Origin: Streptomyces durocortorensis
Lineage (GTDB): Bacteria; Actinomycetota; Actinomycetes; Streptomycetales; Streptomycetaceae
Length of the DNA stretch: 62,794 nucleotides
Direction: 5' to 3'
NCBI RefSeq assembly: GCF_016901035.1
Contig: NZ_JAFEUF010000001.1
Coordinates: forward strand, 65,565-128,358
This document shows positions 8,130 to 16,447 of this stretch, piece after piece (position 1 is the first letter of the stretch; each line of letters begins with the position of its first letter). The notes under the pieces were generated by a model that saw nothing but the letters and a program-made list of their open reading frames with translations, was not told the origin of the DNA and ran no database searches. The translations under genes were made by a program, and so were the position numbers.

Positions 8130-9236
8130 ATGCCCACCACCCGCCACGACCTGGCCGCCGCTTTCGCGGCGACCGGCCGAAACCACCCCTACCTGGCCTT
8201 CACCCTGAACTCGCTGTGCAACCTGGACTGCGTGTTCTGCAAGCCCCGTTGCATGCCGGACTACGGGCACAAGGACCGTCCTCTGACCACCACCGACTAC
8301 GCGGCCATCGCCGCGGAAGCCGGTACCTGGAAGATTCGGAAGGCGCACTGCTCCGGAGGCGAGCCGACCCTGCGGGCGGACATCCTCGACGTGATCGCGG
8401 GACTCGCAGACGGCCTCGGGTCCGGCGCCGCGATCGGCATGACGAGCCACGGCAACCTGCGCCGCGGGCTGAGCGTCGAGAAGCTCCGTGACGCCGGCCT
8501 GACGCACCTCAACCTCAGCCTGCACAGCCTCGACCCGGAACGGTCCGCCACGATCATGGGAGGCGGCGACCCGCGCGCCACCCTGAGCACCCTCGACGAC
8601 GCCCTCTCCCTCGGCCTGCAGGTGAAGATCAACTGCGTTCTCCAGCGCACCTACCTGGACGACGCCTTCGCCGTGGCCGAGCTCGCCCGCGATCTGCCTG
8701 TCGCCGTCCGCCTGATCGAACTCCAGAACATCGGGCCCGCGCAGGCGCTGTTCGACACCGAGTTCATCAGCGAGGCAGACGTCCGCGACCGTCTCCACGA
8801 GTGGTTCGGGGGCGCGGGGGAGGTCTCTCGTGACCAGCTCGGGGTCCGTAGCCCCGGGCAGTACCTCCGCCCCGACGGCTGGGCGGGCTCGATCGGCTTC
8901 ATCTCCAACTCCAGCTGCGCCACATGCTCCGACGCCAACCGGATCAAGATCACGCCCACCGGTGTGGCCCGCCCCTGCATCCTCCACAACCGCGACATCC
9001 CTCTGAAGTCCCACCTCGCCGACGGCACCCTCGATGACGCCTTCGCCCACCTCTTCCAGGCCATGCTCGACCGCAACACGAACGACGCCTGGCAGGGGTT
9101 CCACTACGTCGACTACGACCTGCGCTGGGACCGGATGGAGCGCCCCGAGGGCGCCCCGGTCCTGCCCCTGCTCCCCGTCCTGACCACAAGCGCGACTCAG
9201 TCCTCCTGCACCCGAGCCTCCACCGGGGAGTGGTGA
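8130..9236 (+). CDS. MoaA-like radical SAM protein
   Basis: The 368-aa product has a radical SAM cluster motif at C30-x3-C34-x2-C37 and the SAM-binding GGEPTLR. A C-terminal MoaA-like auxiliary cluster site is also visible: C263-x2-C266, then NRIKITPTG, then C283. MoaA proper has C-x2-C-x13-C with NR directly after the second Cys. Here three residues (SDA) are inserted, giving x16. MoaA cyclises GTP for molybdopterin, but no other moa gene is nearby. The protein also extends about 85 residues past the cluster without the MoaA GG tail. I infer a MoaA paralogue recruited for a different, perhaps nucleotide, substrate. Its stop overlaps the next ATG by one base. Confidence 0.85.
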   Translation: MPTTRHDLAAAFAATGRNHPYLAFTLNSLCNLDCVFCKPRCMPDYGHKDRPLTTTDYAAIAAEAGTWKIRKAHCSGGEPTLRADILDVIAGLADGLGSGAAIGMTSHGNLRRGLSVEKLRDAGLTHLNLSLHSLDPERSATIMGGGDPRATLSTLDDALSLGLQVKINCVLQRTYLDDAFAVAELARDLPVAVRLIELQNIGPAQALFDTEFISEADVRDRLHEWFGGAGEVSRDQLGVRSPGQYLRPDGWAGSIGFISNSSCATCSDANRIKITPTGVARPCILHNRDIPLKSHLADGTLDDAFAHLFQAMLDRNTNDAWQGFHYVDYDLRWDRMERPEGAPVLPLLPVLTTSATQSSCTRASTGEW

Positions 9237-10354
9237 TGGTCGTGGCCGAAGCGCCGCCCCTCTACCTGGGGCTCGGAAGGCTGTACGAACGCGAGCTGGA
9301 CGCCCACGGTGTCGGGGCCGTGATGCTCACCCACAAGTGGCAGTCGACCGACCTGCTGGCTCCCCACTCGGACATCGACGTACGTGTTCTCCTGCCGGAG
9401 GCGCCAGTGGACTGGGAGGAGTGGAACCACCACCTGGCCTCCGCGCACAGGTCCGCAGTCCGCCGGGAGGTCTCCCACGGACGGCTTCTGGAGCATCCGC
9501 CCGGATTCGCGTTCACCGCGGCCGAGGCGGACGGACGACTCATCTCCGCACCCGAGCTCGCGACCTGGTCGCTGATCAGCGGGAGCGCCCGGGACTTCCA
9601 ACGCTGGAGGTCCCGGGCCCAGATGGCGCCCTGGTGCGAGGTCGATGAATGCTTCTACCGAGGAATCCTCCAGGCGCGGCTCGGCGGCCGGTACCAGCTG
9701 GCAGCGGACAGTACGGACAACGTGGTCGAGGACATCACGGCGTACCGGCGCCACTGCGTGGCCTGGCACTACCTCGCCCCCTGCTGGTTCGCCGCTGCCG
9801 CGCTCGCGACACGGACCCGCTGTCCCGGCAAGACGGCCGCGCTCACCCAGTGGCGCCCGGACGGGCTGGACGCCTACGCCGAGCTGTTCCTCCGGCACTC
9901 AGAGAGCGGGCCCGACGGGCGCCCCCGCAGCCCGCACCTCCTGCTCCGCGCGGCGCATGTCTCCCTGGAGGCAGCCATGCGCCGCATTCCTGATGCGAGC
10001 CGTCCTCCCGACACAGGCAAGGAGTCCACGAGGACCGACTGGGTCATGACCGCCGGGATGCTCCGCGTACGCGTGGCCCGCTGGCTGTACTACCTCGATC
10101 CGCCGTCCGGCGTCGCGACCGAGTACCTGATCCGGCGGGAGGCCAAAGAGCTCCGTTCCGCCGCCCAGACCCTGTACGCACTCGCGGAGGACGGGCCCGG
10201 TCCCGCCCAACGTCTGGCCGCCCGGATGGCCGGACTGATCCCCACCGGCCCCACGACCGCCGACACCCTGCGCGCCACCCTCGCCCACTGGCATCGGCAG
10301 AAGCCCATCGTGCGGGACTTCCTCAGCCTCACGCCCGATGACGTCAACCCCTGA
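9236..10354 (+). CDS. unknown protein with nucleotidyltransferase-like SDID motif
   Basis: ATG 9236 lies 5 bases after GGGGAG and overlaps the previous stop; GTG codons at 9230 and 9233 are alternatives. The 372-aa product is not one I can assign. Residues about 38-55 contain SDIDVRVLL following a short helix, which recalls the DxD of Pol-beta-type nucleotidyltransferases, although the preceding GS is missing. The remainder is helical and Trp/Arg-rich (AWHYLAPCWFAAAAL). Its tight position between two radical SAM genes implies a role in the same pathway, perhaps nucleotidyl transfer or substrate presentation. This is inference. Confidence 0.6.
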   Translation: MVVAEAPPLYLGLGRLYERELDAHGVGAVMLTHKWQSTDLLAPHSDIDVRVLLPEAPVDWEEWNHHLASAHRSAVRREVSHGRLLEHPPGFAFTAAEADGRLISAPELATWSLISGSARDFQRWRSRAQMAPWCEVDECFYRGILQARLGGRYQLAADSTDNVVEDITAYRRHCVAWHYLAPCWFAAAALATRTRCPGKTAALTQWRPDGLDAYAELFLRHSESGPDGRPRSPHLLLRAAHVSLEAAMRRIPDASRPPDTGKESTRTDWVMTAGMLRVRVARWLYYLDPPSGVATEYLIRREAKELRSAAQTLYALAEDGPGPAQRLAARMAGLIPTGPTTADTLRATLAHWHRQKPIVRDFLSLTPDDVNP

Positions 10355-10370
10355 CACAAGGAGCCTCGCC

Positions 10371-11168
10371 ATGCCCGCGCACGCGTCTCATCCCCGCGTC
10401 CTCAAAACGGCGAAGATCAAGATCACGACGAAATGCAACCGGTCCTGCGACTTCTGCATCTTCGCCGACGGCGCCCAGGGCGAGAACATGTCCCTGGATC
10501 TGTTCTCCACCATCCTGGCCCGGCTGGAGACCATCCCGTTCCAGCAGCTGCACATCAACGGCGGCGAGCCCACCGTGCACCGCGACTTCCCCGCACTCAG
10601 CGACGCCGCCCGCACACGTCTGCCGGACAAGGTCATGGTCCTGGGCACGAACGCCATCACCCTTGCTCGCAACCAGCGGATCATGGAAGCCACCCTCCGC
10701 TCGTACGACCAGATCCTCATCGGCTGCGACGACGAGCACGAGAACTACGCCGAAGTGCACGCCGTCGTGCCCCGCCTCCGTGAAGCTGGCAAGACCGTAG
10801 TCATCAACAGCGTCCTGGAAGGCATCAGTTTCTCCCGGCTGGTGGAACTCGCGAGCCTGTGCGACGCGTACGGCGCGATCCACGTCACCAACCACGTGCA
10901 CCACGTCGACGTCGGCCAGCCGTCGAACGACCTGCGCGGCATCTGCGACCGCTACCTCGACCAGCACCTGATGATCGAGATGGACGGGTCCTGCTACCGC
11001 TGCTTCAACGCCATGGCGAAGGACGACAGCGAGTTCAGCATCTGGGACCAGGACTTCGCGGCCAAGGTGTTCGCCCCCCGAGGTCACCACTTCCGGTTCT
11101 GCCTGCGCTGCCACGAGTACGCCGACTCCGGCGCCGCTCTCCTACCCGCCCGCATTCCGACCGCCTGA
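10371..11168 (+). CDS. radical SAM protein with C-terminal Cys-rich (Twitch/SPASM-like) region
   Basis: I chose ATG 10371 because AAGGAG lies 8 bases upstream; an ATG at 10338 would overlap the preceding gene. The 265-aa protein has C22-x3-C26-x2-C29 (TKCNRSCDFC) and the SAM-binding INGGEPT. Five Cys near the end (GSCYRCFNAM, then FCLRCHEY, plus the Cys in GICDRY) look able to hold an auxiliary Fe-S cluster of the Twitch/SPASM sort. Such enzymes often dehydrogenate or epimerise alcohols, amino acids or sugars. The substrate is unknown. The carbamoyltransferase gene follows after 23 bases. Confidence 0.85.
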   Translation: MPAHASHPRVLKTAKIKITTKCNRSCDFCIFADGAQGENMSLDLFSTILARLETIPFQQLHINGGEPTVHRDFPALSDAARTRLPDKVMVLGTNAITLARNQRIMEATLRSYDQILIGCDDEHENYAEVHAVVPRLREAGKTVVINSVLEGISFSRLVELASLCDAYGAIHVTNHVHHVDVGQPSNDLRGICDRYLDQHLMIEMDGSCYRCFNAMAKDDSEFSIWDQDFAAKVFAPRGHHFRFCLRCHEYADSGAALLPARIPTA

Positions 11169-11191
11169 CCCCAGCCCGGAGGTACACGACC

Positions 11192-12907
11192 ATGCCCGCA
11201 GTCCTCGGGCTGAACTTCCATCACGACACCGCCGCCGCCTTGATCGTCGACGGCCGCCTCTACGCGGCCGAAGAGGAACGCTGGAGCGGTGTCAAACACA
11301 ATCACCCCGCCCGCAAGGGCACGCTCGCCGCACCGGTCCGCGCACTCCAGTGGTGCTTGGAGGCCGCCGGCATCGAACCGCAGGACGTCGACGCCGTCTG
11401 GGCCGCCTCCATGCGCCCCAACCCCGCCGCCGGCTGGTGGCTCACCGAGGAACGGGAAGAGCTCTCCGTCCTCCTGCCCGCCCCGCTCGATGAACGTCTC
11501 CGCCTTCTGTCCCACCACACTGCCCACGTGCTCTCCGGCTACCTGCTCTCCGGACACGACCACGCGGCGGGGCTCGTCATCGACGCCGGCGGCTCCGCCC
11601 TCGGCGCCGACTTCGGCCCGGGCAGGGAACGCATCACCGGCTACGACCTGCGGCCGGATCGCATCGATCGCCTCCACCAGAGCATGCCGGCCGTGGTTCC
11701 CGGCCCTGTCGGCCCTCGGCGTGTCCACTCCTCCCTCGGGCACTTCTACCGGAACCTCGCCCGGAGGGTGATCCCACCCGGCGACGAGCCCGAGGGCAGC
11801 ATGATGGCGCTCGCCGCATTCGGCGACCCCCAGCGCTATGGGCCGCAGATCCGCGAACTCGTACGGCTCAGCGACGACGGCGAGGTCCGCGTCGACCATC
11901 CCTGGGGCTCTGCGGACAGCACCACACCACTTCTGCTCCGCGGCCACGTCTGGACCGCCGCCAATGTCGTGGAGCAGCCCGAACACGAACGGGCCGATCT
12001 GGCCGCCGCAGTCCAGCAGATCTTCTCCGAATCGGTCGTCCACATCGCACGCCATCTGCAGCGGCTTACAAGGGCCTCGTCCCTGGTGTTCTCGGGCGGA
12101 TGCGCCCTGAACTCCCACCTCAACGGCCGGCTGGCCGCCGACAGCGGCTTCGACAGCCTCTTCGTGGCGCCGGCGCCACATGACGCGGGCACCGCCGTGG
12201 GCGCCGCCGTGTACGCCTGGCACTACCAGCTCGGGCAGGAGCGCCTTCCGGTACCGACCGATGCGGCCTGGGGCCCAAACCCTGGCACGCTGATGCCTGA
12301 TGCGGTGCCATCCGGCTACCGCGCTCTGACCGGCCTCGGGGCGGGCCTGGCACCCGCAGCAGCCACGCTGCTCGCTGAGCACCGCGTTGTCGGCTGGGTA
12401 CAGGGGCCGCTCGAATTCGGGCCTCGGGCCCTCGGCCACCGCTCGATCCTCGCCCACCCGGGCCACGCCGCCACCCGGGACCGGCTCAACGCCATCAAGC
12501 AACGAGCCGAATATCGCCCGTTCGCCCCGGCCGTCCTCGCCGAGCACGCCACAGAGTGGTTCATGTCGGAGGGTGACCCCTTCATGAACCGTGTCGTCCA
12601 CGTCCGCCGGTGCCGAGCCGACCGGATAGCGGCAGTCACCCACCATGACGGCACCGCCCGCGTCCAGTCCGTGGCCGCCGACCACCAGGGCCTGCACGAG
12701 CTCCTGCTGCAGTTCCACGAGCGCACCGGACTGCCGCTGCTCCTGAACACCTCCTTCAACCGCAAAGGCACCCCGATCCTGCGGACCTCCCAGCAGGCCG
12801 CACAGGCGGCAGCAGACCTCGGCCTCGACGCCCTCGCTGTCGGAGACAACCTCCTGATCGCCGACCACGTCCCCGATCCCCGTTCGCAGTCCCAGCCGTC
12901 CTTATGA
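11192..12907 (+). CDS. carbamoyltransferase, TobZ/NodU family
   Basis: ATG 11192 follows GGAGG by 9 bases. The 571-aa length matches TobZ. An N-terminal Kae1-like ATPase domain shows HHDTAAALIVDG, SHHTAHVLSGYLLSG, VIDAGGS and FSGGCALNS. The C-terminal YrdC-like domain shows EFGPRALGHRSILAHP and LNTSFNRKGTPI. The family uses carbamoyl phosphate and ATP to form carbamoyl-AMP, then O-carbamoylates a sugar or other hydroxyl of an antibiotic. This is the clearest sign that the operon makes a decorated secondary metabolite. The acceptor is probably a sugar, given the two glycosyltransferases. The stop overlaps the next start by ATGA. Confidence 0.92.
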   Translation: MPAVLGLNFHHDTAAALIVDGRLYAAEEERWSGVKHNHPARKGTLAAPVRALQWCLEAAGIEPQDVDAVWAASMRPNPAAGWWLTEEREELSVLLPAPLDERLRLLSHHTAHVLSGYLLSGHDHAAGLVIDAGGSALGADFGPGRERITGYDLRPDRIDRLHQSMPAVVPGPVGPRRVHSSLGHFYRNLARRVIPPGDEPEGSMMALAAFGDPQRYGPQIRELVRLSDDGEVRVDHPWGSADSTTPLLLRGHVWTAANVVEQPEHERADLAAAVQQIFSESVVHIARHLQRLTRASSLVFSGGCALNSHLNGRLAADSGFDSLFVAPAPHDAGTAVGAAVYAWHYQLGQERLPVPTDAAWGPNPGTLMPDAVPSGYRALTGLGAGLAPAAATLLAEHRVVGWVQGPLEFGPRALGHRSILAHPGHAATRDRLNAIKQRAEYRPFAPAVLAEHATEWFMSEGDPFMNRVVHVRRCRADRIAAVTHHDGTARVQSVAADHQGLHELLLQFHERTGLPLLLNTSFNRKGTPILRTSQQAAQAAADLGLDALAVGDNLLIADHVPDPRSQSQPSL

Positions 12908-13536
12908 GAGGGATGACGGAAATGGCCACCACCGATCTGTCACACACCCTGACCACGCTCGGCACCACCGCATGGCCTGCCAGGGAGCGTGCCCGCGCCC
13001 GTGTAGCCGCTGAGGTGGCCTTTACGATCTACACCGGCCATACTCGGGATCAGGGCACCCCGTACTTCCAGCACCCACTCGCCGTCGTCGCGATCCTGCG
13101 GCACGAGCTCGGCGTTACACAGCCCGAGACTCTCCTCCTCGGCCTTCTGCACGACGCCCTGGAGGTCGATCCGAGCGCAGAGGCCCTCGTCAGCCACCAG
13201 CTGGGGACACCCTTCGCCGAGCGCCTACGTGCGATGACGCCCGAACACCGGCTCGAACAGCGCCCCAAAGCTCCCGGTGACGAGACCCGGTGGCGCATGA
13301 AGACGGCGGCCCTCCCCGCAGAGGAACTCCTGGTACGGCTCGCCGACCGCATTCACAACCTGCGCGACCTGGCCGCCTCGCAGAACCAAGAGCGCCGGCG
13401 GAAGTTCGTACGGAACCTCACCGACTTCCACCTCCCCCTCGCCGACGCCGCACGCCGCCTCAGCCCCCACTTGGAAGCCGCACACACACTGCTCAACGCC
13501 GAGTACGTCCACCATCAGCAGGAGGTAAGTCCGTGA
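12904..13536 (+). CDS. HD-domain hydrolase, SpoT/MESH1-like
   Basis: Up to 210 aa. Motifs of the RelA/SpoT-type HD hydrolase domain are present: YFQHPLAVVAIL, LLGLLHDALE (the HD pair) and VRLADRIHNLRDL. There is no synthetase domain. Stand-alone members hydrolyse (p)ppGpp or related pyrophosphorylated nucleotides. ATG codons at 12904, 12913 and 12922 are all in frame; the last has the best-spaced GAGAGG, while the first overlaps the previous stop. Being coupled to a carbamoyltransferase and a glycosyltransferase, it may process a nucleotide intermediate rather than an alarmone. This is inference. Confidence 0.82.
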   Translation: MRGMTEMATTDLSHTLTTLGTTAWPARERARARVAAEVAFTIYTGHTRDQGTPYFQHPLAVVAILRHELGVTQPETLLLGLLHDALEVDPSAEALVSHQLGTPFAERLRAMTPEHRLEQRPKAPGDETRWRMKTAALPAEELLVRLADRIHNLRDLAASQNQERRRKFVRNLTDFHLPLADAARRLSPHLEAAHTLLNAEYVHHQQEVSP

Positions 13537-14519
13537 GACGGATCGTGTACTCGATGGAACCTGTCGGCCGGACCGGCGGCCGGGTCTACCTCCGGATGCT
13601 TCACGAGGCAACCGTCGACGACGTGGAATGGCGCACGGTCCCGGACCACAAGCGCACCTACCGCGCCCGCCGCTGGCGGAAGCTCCGCCACCTCGCACAG
13701 CTGGCCCCAACCGTCCGAGCGCTGCATTCCGCCCCAGGTATCTTCGTGTGGGACGACATCAGCCTGCTGATCTTCACGCCGGAGATGCGGGCCCGCACCA
13801 TGTTCCTCCTGCACCACTACGAACCGTTGCAGCACGACTCCGCCCCCGTCGAGGCAATGCTCTGGGAGCGGCTGTTCCGGGTGTTGCCGCAGTGTGCGGC
13901 CGTGGTGTGCGTATCCCCGTACTGGGCTGACTTCCTCCGCGCCCGCGGCGTCCGCAACATACGGGTGATCTACAACGCCTTCGACATGGCCGAGGTCGAG
14001 CGGGCGCGGGGCTTCGACCGAGCCGAGTGCCGCGCCGAATTCGGTCTGGCCCCGGAGACGATCGGCGTGTACGCGGGCAAGGCCGTCCACTGGAAGGGCA
14101 CCGAGGAGGTCACAGCGGCCCTGACCGGCGTACCCGGGCTACGGGTGATCACCAGCGGTAGCAACACCATCGGCCTCGACGGCGCGCACTACGACGTAGA
14201 GCGCGAGCGGTACCTACGGCTGCTGCGGGCGTGCGACGTCGGCGTCTTCCTGCCCCGCATGCAGGAGGGCTGGAGCCGCTGCGCGGCCGAAGCCCTACTA
14301 CTCGGCCTGCCCTGCCTGATCCGGCCGATCGCGGGCCTCGGCGACCTCGCCGCCCTGACCGGCCAGCCCACGCCGGATCTCGACCGTCTGCCGGCGCAGG
14401 TCCGGGAACACGCTGCGGCACGCCGGACCGAAGCCAAGACAGCGTACGAGACCCTGGCTCGGTTCGACCTGAACTACTTCGGAAACGCCTGGGGCGACCT
14501 TCTCGCACAGGTCGCCTGA
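13533..14519 (+). CDS. GT4-family glycosyltransferase
   Basis: The start is GTG 13533, overlapping the preceding stop (GTGA) and 5 bases after GGAGGTAAG. The 328-aa protein has the GT-B fold: an N-terminal acceptor domain, then VYAGKAVHWKGTEEV and the donor-site motif EGWSRCAAEALLLG (E-x7-E). It closes the nine-gene run and lies only 9 bases from the convergent glutamyl-tRNA synthetase gene. Together with the first GT4 it suggests two sugar transfers, or one transferase for each of two moieties, in the product. Confidence 0.85.
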   Translation: MRRIVYSMEPVGRTGGRVYLRMLHEATVDDVEWRTVPDHKRTYRARRWRKLRHLAQLAPTVRALHSAPGIFVWDDISLLIFTPEMRARTMFLLHHYEPLQHDSAPVEAMLWERLFRVLPQCAAVVCVSPYWADFLRARGVRNIRVIYNAFDMAEVERARGFDRAECRAEFGLAPETIGVYAGKAVHWKGTEEVTAALTGVPGLRVITSGSNTIGLDGAHYDVERERYLRLLRACDVGVFLPRMQEGWSRCAAEALLLGLPCLIRPIAGLGDLAALTGQPTPDLDRLPAQVREHAAARRTEAKTAYETLARFDLNYFGNAWGDLLAQVA

Positions 14520-14528
14520 CCAGAGCGA

Positions 14529-15950
14529 CTACGCCTGGGCGGCCAGCTTCTCGGCTGCGGCGTCCAGACGGGCCAGCACGCGGTCCCGGCCGAGCAGCTC
14601 CATGGACTCGAACAGCGGGAGTCCGATCGTTCGGCCGGTGACCGCGACCCGGATGGGCGCCTGGGCCTTGCCCAGCTTCAGCCCGTGCTTCTCTCCCACG
14701 GCGAGCGTGATGGCCTTAAGACCGTCCGCTTCCCAGCCCGCGACGGTGGCGAACTCGGCACGAGCGTCGGCCAGGATGTTTTCGGCGCCGGCCTTCATGG
14801 CCTTGTTCCACGACGCCTCGTCCTCGACGGGCGCGTCAAGGAACAGGAAGTCCACGTAGCTGGTGATCTCCGACAGCAACGCCAGCCGCGTCTGGGCCAG
14901 CGGCGCTACCGTCTCGAAGAGAGCCTGGTCGAACGCCTCCGGCTGCCACGGCGCGTACGGGGCCACGAGCCAGGGCGCACAGGCTGCGGCGAACTGCGCG
15001 GGTGCCAGAGCACGGATGTAGTCGCCGTTGAAAGCCGTCAGCTTCTTCACGTCGAAGAACGCCGGGGCGGTGTTGACGTCCTCGATCCGGAAGAGCTGCT
15101 CCAGCTCCTCGTACGGCATGAGCTCCCTGTCGCCGCCCGGGCCCCAGCCCAGGAGCATCAGGTAGTTCACCATCGCCTCGGGAAGGAAGCCCTCGGCGAG
15201 GTAGTCCTCCAGCGCGACCTTGTCCCGACGCTTGGAGAGCTTCTGCCGCTTCTCGTTCACGATCACGGGCAGGTGCGCCCACACCGGCGGCTCGGCGCCG
15301 AGCGCCTCCCACAGCATCTGCTGCTTCGGCGTGTTCGACAGGTGCTCCTCGCCGCGGATGACCTGCGTGATGCCCTCGTCCAGGTCGTCGACCACGTTCG
15401 CGATCAGGAAGACGGGGGACCCGTCACCACGGGCGATCACGAAGTCCTCGATCGCGCTGTTCGGGAACGCCGGCTCCCCGCGGATCAGGTCGACCACGAC
15501 GGTCTCGCCCTCGTCCGGTGTCTGGAACCGCAGCGCCCGGCCTTCCTCGAAGGCCAGCCCGCGGTCCCGGCAGAACCCGTCGTACCCGAGGTGCTCCGAC
15601 CCCGTGCGCTCCTTCAGCTGCTCCCGGGTGCAGTCGCAGTAGTACGCCTTGCCCGCCGCGTATAGCTGCTGGGCGGCCTCGCTGTGCCGGGCCGCGTTGT
15701 GCGACTGGAAGTACGGCCCCTCGAAGGCCGCGTCCTCGCCGTGGATGCCGATCGCCGCGAGAGCGCTGACGATGCCGTCGATCCACTCCGGCTTGTTCCG
15801 GGCCGCGTCGGTGTCCTCAATCCGCAGGACGAAGGTGCCGCCGGACTGTCGTGCCACGGCCCAGTTGTAGAGAGCGGACCGCGCCCCACCGACATGGAAC
15901 ATGCCGGTCGGAGACGGGGCGAAACGAACGCGAACCGGGGCAGTAGACAT
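14529..15950 (-). CDS. gltX: glutamyl-tRNA synthetase-like, divergent copy
   Basis: From ATG 15950 the product is 473 aa, the normal length for bacterial GluRS. The HIGH-equivalent motif is in [18 protein letters not shown], and the KMSKS equivalent is [11 protein letters not shown] near residue 240. A class I core and a helical anticodon-binding domain are both present. Compared with the housekeeping Streptomyces GltX as I remember it ([20 protein letters not shown]), this one is clearly different, so I infer a second copy. It lies convergent to the biosynthetic run and close to the defence island, away from other translation genes. Possible roles are target duplication for self-protection or Glu-tRNA-dependent chemistry. 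The frame extends upstream to 16256 but with no family match. Confidence 0.85.
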   Translation of the reverse strand: MSTAPVRVRFAPSPTGMFHVGGARSALYNWAVARQSGGTFVLRIEDTDAARNKPEWIDGIVSALAAIGIHGEDAAFEGPYFQSHNAARHSEAAQQLYAAGKAYYCDCTREQLKERTGSEHLGYDGFCRDRGLAFEEGRALRFQTPDEGETVVVDLIRGEPAFPNSAIEDFVIARGDGSPVFLIANVVDDLDEGITQVIRGEEHLSNTPKQQMLWEALGAEPPVWAHLPVIVNEKRQKLSKRRDKVALEDYLAEGFLPEAMVNYLMLLGWGPGGDRELMPYEELEQLFRIEDVNTAPAFFDVKKLTAFNGDYIRALAPAQFAAACAPWLVAPYAPWQPEAFDQALFETVAPLAQTRLALLSEITSYVDFLFLDAPVEDEASWNKAMKAGAENILADARAEFATVAGWEADGLKAITLAVGEKHGLKLGKAQAPIRVAVTGRTIGLPLFESMELLGRDRVLARLDAAAEKLAAQA

Positions 15951-16447
15951 GCCCTCCAGGGTACCGACGCCGGGCACCTGTCCTGGACCACTCCACCTGT
16001 CCCCGCGCTGCCGTTTTCCCGGCCGCCCTCGACTCCCACTTGTACACCATTTCGTCGCTCCCGGTACCGCCGGTCGCCTTGCCCTTCCAGCGCGCCGAGC
16101 GACGACAGAGATAAACCGTGGTTCCACAGCCCAAGGTGAATTCGGTGGTGGTCGAAGGTGCCCTTCTCCCATATGGCGCGACGGGCTTGCAATCAGAGTC
16201 TCCATGACCGGTGGACGGGCCGCTCCGCCTTCACGGAAATCACTTAGGGTCAACACTCAAATAGACCACTGAAATCGAGCTCACGGCATGACTATTTATT
16301 GGCGATCGCAACTCAAAAGCCAGCCATGGAGGGCTCGCCAAACGCAAAACAGGAAAGCTAAGCGAGCCTGGCGAGGGACTTACTGGGCCACCAGCGGGCA
16401 ATTGGCCCGCCTTAACGTCCTCGGACGGACATCAGTACGTTGGAGGC
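15951..16447. other. intergenic, about 500 bp; A+T-richer junction
   Basis: No gene is recognisable. The segment 16240-16340 is distinctly richer in A and T than the flanks, which fits the edge of transferred DNA. GGGCCA at about 16387 and TGGCCC at about 16404 could form a weak hairpin downstream of the methyltransferase stop. A 62-codon frame at 16288-16476 has no homology I recognise. The gltX promoter must lie at the left end. Confidence 0.5.
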
